In this document: piece after piece, positions 6,309-10,875 of the stretch | Numbering within the stretch: position 1 is the stretch's first letter | How the letters are laid out: each line of letters opens with the position of its first letter | From: Chloroflexota bacterium | GTDB lineage: Bacteria; Chloroflexota; Anaerolineae; Anaerolineales; UBA11858 | Length of the DNA stretch: 10,875 bases | Direction of reading: 5' to 3' | Assembly (NCBI GenBank): GCA_003513015.1 | Contig: DOTA01000346.1 | Coordinates: 1 to 10,875, forward strand | Program-made: the position numbers and the translations under genes | The notes under the pieces: generated by a model | The model's input: only the letters and a program-made list of their open reading frames with translations | What the model was told of the DNA's origin: nothing | Databases searched by the model: none

Positions 6309-7079
6309 TTAAAGTGTCGTCAAAATATACGGATCACCTTCGGTAACGGCAATCGTGTGTTCGTGATGGGCAGTTAAGGCCCCATCGGCAGAGATGACCG
6401 TCCACTGATCGGGCAGCACACGGGTGCGATAGGTTCCCATCAGCACCATCGGTTCAATCGCCAGGGTCATCCCCGGCTGCAACACCAAGCCGCGTCCAGA
6501 GCGTCCATAATTGGGCACCTGGGGTGCCTCATGCATTTGACGACCAACGCCGTGCCCGCTGTATTCGCGGGGAACGTTATAGCCATATTTTTCAACGTGC
6601 TTTTGAATAGCGGCTGAAATATCACCAATACGCTTACCAGTCCGCATTTGTTTGATGCCTTCGTAAAGTGATTTCTCGGTGACATCCAGCAATTTCTGAG
6701 CTTCTGGGGAAATTTCACCCACACCCATCGAAAAAGCCGAATCTCCGATAAACCCATTGAAAGTGGTTCCACAATCAACGGAAACAACATCACCATCTTT
6801 GAGTTCCCGTTTCCCTGGAATACCATGCACCAACTCATCGTTGATACTCACCGTCAAAGTTGCCGGATAAGGATAGGGTCCCGGATAGCCCTTGAAGGTG
6901 GGAACTGCCTGATGGCTGCGGATAACATCTTCAGCGGCAGCATCTAAAGCTGCAGTGGTGATGCCAGGCCGAACCATCTTTCGGACGGTATCTAAAGCCA
7001 GGGCATTGATACGCCCAGCTTGTCGCATGATCTCAACTTCTTCGGTTGTTTTGATAACAACGCCGCGTTCCCAAACCAT
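6309..7079 (-). CDS. map: Methionine aminopeptidase, type I
   Basis: Removes the initiator Met from nascent proteins after deformylation, using a dinuclear metal site. The 256 residues compare with about 250-264 in relatives. The metal ligands are all present: D102 (VDCGT), D113 (IGDSA), H176 (SGHGVGR), E209 (AIEP) and E240 (HHEHT). H85 in VHGIP is the expected substrate-side histidine. The start MVWERGVVIK is typical. AGGAG overlaps the end of adk, whose stop is 3 nt away. The C-terminus ends just upstream of a predicted promoter, and infA is not next to it. Confidence 0.98.
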   Translation of the reverse strand: MVWERGVVIKTTEEVEIMRQAGRINALALDTVRKMVRPGITTAALDAAAEDVIRSHQAVPTFKGYPGPYPYPATLTVSINDELVHGIPGKRELKDGDVVSVDCGTTFNGFIGDSAFSMGVGEISPEAQKLLDVTEKSLYEGIKQMRTGKRIGDISAAIQKHVEKYGYNVPREYSGHGVGRQMHEAPQVPNYGRSGRGLVLQPGMTLAIEPMVLMGTYRTRVLPDQWTVISADGALTAHHEHTIAVTEGDPYILTTL

Positions 7080-7082
7080 TCG

Positions 7083-7736
7083 TTACTCCTGGGGTAGGGC
7101 AGACATTAAATCAGCGGAGACCATATCAATACCCTGAGCGCCGTCAATTTCCAGTAAGATGCCTTTGTTTTGATAGTAATCAATTAAAGGTTGGGTTTGC
7201 TCGAGATATACGCGGATGCGCCGGGTAACGGTTTCGGCTTTATCATCGTTACGTTGGTAAAGTTCAGTGGTATCGTAATCACAGATACCTGCGTTTTGGG
7301 GTGGATTAAACTTCTCGTGGTATACCCGGCTACAAGTGGGGCATGTCCAACGACCGGTCAGACGCTCGATGAGAATTTCTTCGGCGACCTTGATATATGG
7401 TACAGCAATCACTTGCCCATCCAGATCGTTCAGCATCTCATCCAGGGCTTCAGCTTGAGCATCAGTGCGCGGAAAGCCATCCAGTAATGCACCTTGCACG
7501 CAATCGGGGCGGGAAAGGCGCTCTTTGATCATGGCAATCGTAACGTCATCCGGTACCAATTCGCCGCGTGAGATATAGCCTTCGGCCAAATTACCCAACT
7601 CGGTTTTATTTTTCTGGTTCTCTCGGAAAATATCACCCGACGAAATGTGGGGCATATTCAATTTTCCGGAGACTAATTTGGCCTGGGTACCCTTACCAGC
7701 TCCAGGCGGGCCGAGTAATACGATAAAGCGAGACAT
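7083..7736 (-). CDS. adk: Adenylate kinase, long form with zinc LID
   Basis: Catalyses ATP + AMP = 2 ADP in the cytoplasm. The 217 residues are the long form. The P-loop GPPGAGKGT is at 9-17 with K15. SSGDIFRE at 32-39 and DGFPR at 86-90 form the NMP-binding part. The LID domain (about 128-163) has C132, C135, C152 and D155, the Cys3-Asp zinc set known from Bacillus adenylate kinase. RNDDKAETVTRR follows with the catalytic arginines. The ATG is 11 nt after the secY stop. AAGG overlaps that stop, consistent with coupling. The secY-adk-map order is common in Gram-positive and related phyla. Confidence 0.98.
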   Translation of the reverse strand: MSRFIVLLGPPGAGKGTQAKLVSGKLNMPHISSGDIFRENQKNKTELGNLAEGYISRGELVPDDVTIAMIKERLSRPDCVQGALLDGFPRTDAQAEALDEMLNDLDGQVIAVPYIKVAEEILIERLTGRWTCPTCSRVYHEKFNPPQNAGICDYDTTELYQRNDDKAETVTRRIRVYLEQTQPLIDYYQNKGILLEIDGAQGIDMVSADLMSALPQE

Positions 7737-7747
7737 TCTTTTCGACC

Positions 7748-9106
7748 TTAGCGCACCAGCAGTGAGTCGTCGTAGCCATGCAGCTTGAGTTCGGCGTTGA
7801 TGTTGTAAAAGACATCACGAACAACACCGACAACAATCAACAGACCGGAAGATGAAACCAACAACACATTGGTGTTGGAACCAAGACCCAAGGCTAACCC
7901 GATAATGAAGGGCGTAATGGCTACGAAACCCAAGAAAACAGCGCCCGGCAGGGTTATGCGACGTAAGACCTTCGTCAGGTAACGTTGCGTGGGTGGACCT
8001 GGGGTTACGCCAGGGATACGAGCACCGGAGCGTTTCAGGTTCTCACCATAGTTTTGTTGTGCAAACAAAACATCCGTATAGAAGAAGGTAAAACCAACCA
8101 CCATCAGGAAGTACATAATCCAATACCAATTGCTGCCACCACCGAAGACACTGGTGAATCCAGTGGCCAAATTGGCAACCCAGGCTATTTGCGAACTCAC
8201 AAAGAAGCCCGCGATGATTGCCGGAAAAGTCAGCAGCGATTGAGCAAAGATGATCGGGATCATGCCCGCCATGTTGACACGCAGAGGTAAGGTACCCTTC
8301 ACCGGCATCGACATACGGTTTCCCACGCGGCGTCCGGGGTACATAACCGGCACATTGCGCTGCCCTTGTTGCACATAAACAATCGCGAAGATGATCAAAA
8401 TCGTGATCACTATCAGTGCAACCAACACCCACCAACGTTTGGCAGGATTATCGGGGAAGGCTTGTGGGTTCAACATCTGAGCGAAGTTTCGCGGGATATT
8501 TGAAACAATGCCCGCAAAGATTAGTAATGAAAGACCCTGGTTACGGATACCGAATTCAGAGATCAACTCTCCCAGCCAGATGGCGAACATGGTACCGGCG
8601 GTCATACTCGCAACGATTGCGAACGATGAGAGTGCCATCGAAAGAGAACCAAAACCGAAGTTATCGATAATTGGCTGACCTGCAAAAGAACCAAATATCC
8701 GGATTTGGCCGATCGCTTGTAATGCAGCCATCGGAACAGCCAGGATATAGGTCCATTTTTCCATCCATTTTTGGCCTTCGCGTGGATCTTCCTCCATGCG
8801 GGCCTGTAGTTGAGGAACTACCGGAACCAGCAATTGAAGGATAATCTGAGCGGTAATATAGGGGTAAACACCCATCGCCAAAACAGAGAAGTTGGAAACC
8901 GTACCACCCGAGAGCATATCCATAATGCTCAACAGAGTCGATTGCGCGCTACCACCACCCATCAGGGCAGCAATGGCGGCTCGATTGGCTCCTGGCACAG
9001 GAACATGCGCAGCCAAGCGGTAAATCACCAAGATTCCCAGGGTGATCAGGAGTTTGCGGCGGATATCACGTGCTGTCCATAGATAACGCCAGGCAGACCG
9101 CTTCAT
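7748..9106 (-). CDS. secY: Protein translocase subunit SecY
   Basis: SecY is the channel of the SecYEG translocon in the inner membrane. The 452 residues compare with 443 in E. coli. Ten hydrophobic segments are visible at about 17-35, 70-95, 118-137, 157-178, 188-206, 226-245, 274-300, 328-348, 383-407 and 411-431. GVYPYITAQIILQLL (79-93) is the first SecY signature. QRNVPVMYPGR and NLKRSGARIPG are the C4 and C5 cytosolic loop motifs. In the C5 loop the position matching E. coli R357 is T368. A strong AGGAG precedes the ATG, 9 nt after rplO. Placement after rplO is standard for the spc operon. Confidence 0.98.
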   Translation of the reverse strand: MKRSAWRYLWTARDIRRKLLITLGILVIYRLAAHVPVPGANRAAIAALMGGGSAQSTLLSIMDMLSGGTVSNFSVLAMGVYPYITAQIILQLLVPVVPQLQARMEEDPREGQKWMEKWTYILAVPMAALQAIGQIRIFGSFAGQPIIDNFGFGSLSMALSSFAIVASMTAGTMFAIWLGELISEFGIRNQGLSLLIFAGIVSNIPRNFAQMLNPQAFPDNPAKRWWVLVALIVITILIIFAIVYVQQGQRNVPVMYPGRRVGNRMSMPVKGTLPLRVNMAGMIPIIFAQSLLTFPAIIAGFFVSSQIAWVANLATGFTSVFGGGSNWYWIMYFLMVVGFTFFYTDVLFAQQNYGENLKRSGARIPGVTPGPPTQRYLTKVLRRITLPGAVFLGFVAITPFIIGLALGLGSNTNVLLVSSSGLLIVVGVVRDVFYNINAELKLHGYDDSLLVR

Positions 9107-9115
9107 AGTTGCTCC

Positions 9116-9562
9116 TTATTCAATGATCTCAACACTACCGCCAGCAGCCTCAATTTTGGATTGAGCGCCTTTAGTAACACGATGGACACGCACTTTCAGA
9201 GCGATTCCCAAGTTACCGCGGCCTAAAATCACCACTGGTTTTTCGTTATCGCGTAAGAGACGCGCGGCTGACAGCGTTTCAGGGTTGACTTCTTGGTTGG
9301 TACCAAAAGCCACCAACTGATCGAGGTTTACTTCGTTGTATTCAACCCGATCGATGGGGGTAAAACCACGCTTGAAGGGCAGACGGCGATAAAAAGGCAG
9401 GTTACCACCTTGATGATAGAGACGAGTAGCGCCTCCAGCGCGTGCGCCTTGGCCTTTGGTGCCACGGCCCGCGGTTTTTCCCTGCCCCGCAGAAATACCA
9501 CGCCCAACGCGTTTACGATTCTTTGTCTTGCCTTCGTTTGGCTGTAATTCGTGCAGTTTCAT
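9116..9562 (-). CDS. rplO: 50S ribosomal protein L15
   Basis: L15 is a late-assembling 50S protein with a long extended N-terminal half. The 148 residues match the family. The start MKLHELQPNEGKTKNRKRVGRG and GQGKTAGRGTKGQGARAG are diagnostic, followed by GGNLPFYRRLPFKRGF. The globular C-terminal half ends KVRVHRVTKGAQSKIEAAGG. The ATG is 8 nt after the rpmD stop, and the Shine-Dalgarno TAGGA overlaps that stop, so the two are probably translationally coupled. Confidence 0.98.
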   Translation of the reverse strand: MKLHELQPNEGKTKNRKRVGRGISAGQGKTAGRGTKGQGARAGGATRLYHQGGNLPFYRRLPFKRGFTPIDRVEYNEVNLDQLVAFGTNQEVNPETLSAARLLRDNEKPVVILGRGNLGIALKVRVHRVTKGAQSKIEAAGGSVEIIE

Positions 9563-9570
9563 GATTATTC

Positions 9571-9765
9571 CTACTCTTCAATCCGCAACAAATGGCTTAC
9601 TTTATCCACCATACCACGAACTGCGGGTGTATCTTCATGCTCGACAGTGTGATTTATGCGGTGCAAGCCTAAGGCGCGAACGGTATCTTTTTGGCGCTTG
9701 GTATAGCCGATGGGGCTTTTTACCAGGGTAATGCGAAGTACTTTAGGGGTAGATTTTTTAGCCAT
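9571..9765 (-). CDS. rpmD: 50S ribosomal protein L30
   Basis: L30 is a small 23S rRNA-binding protein found in many but not all bacteria. The 64 residues carry the family pattern [51 protein letters not shown]. The first eight residues are a short extension compared with the usual length of about 60. Its ATG overlaps the rpsE stop by 8 nt (ATGGCTAA), with AAGGAAG inside rpsE as Shine-Dalgarno, so its translation is likely coupled to rpsE. Confidence 0.97.
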   Translation of the reverse strand: MAKKSTPKVLRITLVKSPIGYTKRQKDTVRALGLHRINHTVEHEDTPAVRGMVDKVSHLLRIEE

Positions 9766-10294
9766 GATTCTTCCTTCGCTCCCAAAACGGCAGTACGCTT
9801 TCTACGGGAATGCCGCGTTCCGAGGCAATCTGCTTTGGCGACTTGAGTTGATCCAGCGCAGCCATTGTCGCAGAAACCACGTTGAGCATATTGGCGCTTC
9901 CCAGTGATTTGGTCAAAATATCGTGGATGCCAGCCGCTTCACAGACAGCACGCACACCACCAGCAGCGATCACACCAGTACCGGGGGAAGCCGGTTTCAG
10001 CAAAACTTTGGCACCGCTGACATCTCCCAAAACTTCATGGGGGATGGTTGAGCCGAAGGTGGAAACCCGATGCATATTCTTGCGGGCTTTTTCGCTGGCT
10101 TTACGCATGGCATCAGGCACAGCATTGGCCTTGCCAACACCCATGCCAACGCTCCCGCTGTTATCGCCAACCACCACGGTCACGCGGAAAGCAAAACGAC
10201 GACCACCTTTGACAACTTTGGCAACGCGATTGATTTCAATCACGCGCTCATCTAATTCTCTTTCAAATTCCGAAGATGCTTGATAGTTCGACAT
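9758..10294 (-). CDS. rpsE: 30S ribosomal protein S5
   Basis: S5 lies at the mRNA entry side of the 30S subunit and contributes to decoding accuracy. The 178-residue form begins [24 protein letters not shown]. The N-terminal double-stranded RNA-binding part has [18 protein letters not shown] and [17 protein letters not shown]. The C-terminal part has [20 protein letters not shown] and [13 protein letters not shown]. The ATG at 10292-10294 has AGGAG about 7 nt upstream. The frame stays open upstream to 10435, but that extension runs through rplR in another frame and is not S5-like. It starts 19 nt after rplR. Confidence 0.97.
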   Translation of the reverse strand: MSNYQASSEFERELDERVIEINRVAKVVKGGRRFAFRVTVVVGDNSGSVGMGVGKANAVPDAMRKASEKARKNMHRVSTFGSTIPHEVLGDVSGAKVLLKPASPGTGVIAAGGVRAVCEAAGIHDILTKSLGSANMLNVVSATMAALDQLKSPKQIASERGIPVESVLPFWERRKNHG

Positions 10295-10313
10295 ATTTTT
10301 CTCCTGTGCAGTG

Positions 10314-10682
10314 CTAGAACTGCAAGCCACCTTCGCGGGCACCGTCAGCCAGGGCTTTAACCCGCCCAATGTAACGATAGCCGCCGCGATCAAAGACGAC
10401 CGCCTCGATGCCTTTTTCTTTGGCGCGTTCTGCAACCTTAAGACCTACCAATTTAGCTTGTTCGGTTTTGGTCAAGCCATTCATCGCGGAGCGAAGTTCA
10501 CCATCAACGCTAGAAGCAGAAACCAAAGTATGTCCGGCTATATCATCAATAACCTGGGCGTACACTTCATTTAAGCTTCGGAAAACATTCAAGCGAGGCC
10601 GCTCTGGAGTTCCCGAAACATGCTTGCGAACTCGGAGATGACGCCGAACGCGTGCACTAGAACGAGATTTATTCTTAGCCAT
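10314..10682 (-). CDS. rplR: 50S ribosomal protein L18
   Basis: L18 binds 5S rRNA and helps dock it into the central protuberance. The 122 residues are typical. The basic N-terminus is followed by [37 protein letters not shown], the 5S-binding core. [51 protein letters not shown] is the classic L18 C-terminus. The ATG is only 3 nt after the rplF stop, with AAGGTG inside the end of rplF as a likely Shine-Dalgarno. Confidence 0.98.
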   Translation of the reverse strand: MAKNKSRSSARVRRHLRVRKHVSGTPERPRLNVFRSLNEVYAQVIDDIAGHTLVSASSVDGELRSAMNGLTKTEQAKLVGLKVAERAKEKGIEAVVFDRGGYRYIGRVKALADGAREGGLQF

Positions 10683-10685
10683 AGA

Positions 10686-10875
10686 CTACACCTTACCAGC
10701 TTTACCTGCCTTGCGGCGGATACGTTCATCAAGATATTTAACACCCTTGCCTTTGTAAGGTTCGGGCGGGTAGAAACTGCGCAGCTCGGCAGGCACTTCT
10801 CCCACCACCTGTTTGTCCGGACCTTCCACGGTGATCTTGGTGTTCTCATCCACCGTCACCTTGATCTGCGGCGGG
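10686..10875 (-). CDS. rplF: 50S ribosomal protein L6, C-terminal 62 residues
   Basis: Only the 3' end of the gene is inside the window; its start lies beyond position 10875. L6 sits near the factor-binding site of the 50S subunit. The visible part contains [25 protein letters not shown], typical of the second L6 domain. It then shows the strong signature [22 protein letters not shown] before the TAG stop. Its position ahead of rplR is standard for the spc operon. Confidence 0.96.
   Translation of the reverse strand, partial: PPQIKVTVDENTKITVEGPDKQVVGEVPAELRSFYPPEPYKGKGVKYLDERIRRKAGKAGKV

Noticed and set aside
10295..10435. N-terminal extension of rpsE
   Set aside because: The extra 47 codons overlap rplR in another frame and look unlike S5; the ATG at 10294 has a strong Shine-Dalgarno.

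Overview
This window is a housekeeping block from a bacterial chromosome. Every gene I can support lies on the minus strand, so the biological order runs from high to low coordinates. The order is rplF (3' end only), rplR, rpsE, rpmD, rplO, secY, adk, map, rpmJ, rpsM, rpsK, rpsD, rpoA, rplQ, truA, rplM, rpsI, and finally a methylase-MazG fusion gene whose 3' end is cut off. This is the classic spc-alpha ribosomal protein cluster continued by the truA-rplM-rpsI module. The adk-map insertion after secY and the truA-rplM-rpsI tail resemble Gram-positive-type gene orders, while rpsD between rpsK and rpoA resembles other phyla. The protein sequences, especially L13, S13 and alpha, look to me most like Chloroflexota (Anaerolineae-like). 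That is recognition from memory, not a search, and I hold it with moderate confidence.

Region by region: 10875-9116 holds five 50S/30S protein genes packed with gaps of 3-19 nt or an 8-nt overlap. 9106-6309 holds secY (translocon), adk (adenylate kinase) and map (methionine aminopeptidase). At 6227-6308 there is an 82-nt gap where infA would be expected; it holds a good promoter and a 5' stem-loop instead. 6226-3047 is the alpha-operon part (L36, S13, S11, S4, RNA polymerase alpha, L17), interrupted by a 194-nt non-coding spacer between rpsM and rpsK. 2998-1289 carries truA, rplM and rpsI, with a foldable 5' leader in front of rplM. 1288-1176 holds a long imperfect palindrome, and 1175-1 is the YabN-type TP-methylase/MazG fusion. 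The plus strand has only shadow frames.

Together the genes supply ribosomal subunits, the alpha subunit that nucleates RNA polymerase, the SecY channel, the enzyme that removes initiator Met from nascent chains, adenylate kinase for nucleotide balance, tRNA pseudouridylation, and nucleotide-pool cleanup. Shine-Dalgarno sequences often overlap the preceding stop codon, which suggests translational coupling through most of the run.

I see no defence system, mobile element, CRISPR array or undescribed multi-gene system. The parts most worth a second look are non-coding: a possible three-way-junction leader before rplM, the rpsM-rpsK spacer, the rpmJ promoter and stem-loop, the palindrome after rpsI, and heptamer repeats sitting where truA's ribosome binding site should be. 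Missing infA and a Thr in SecY at a normally conserved Arg position are the main gene-level oddities.
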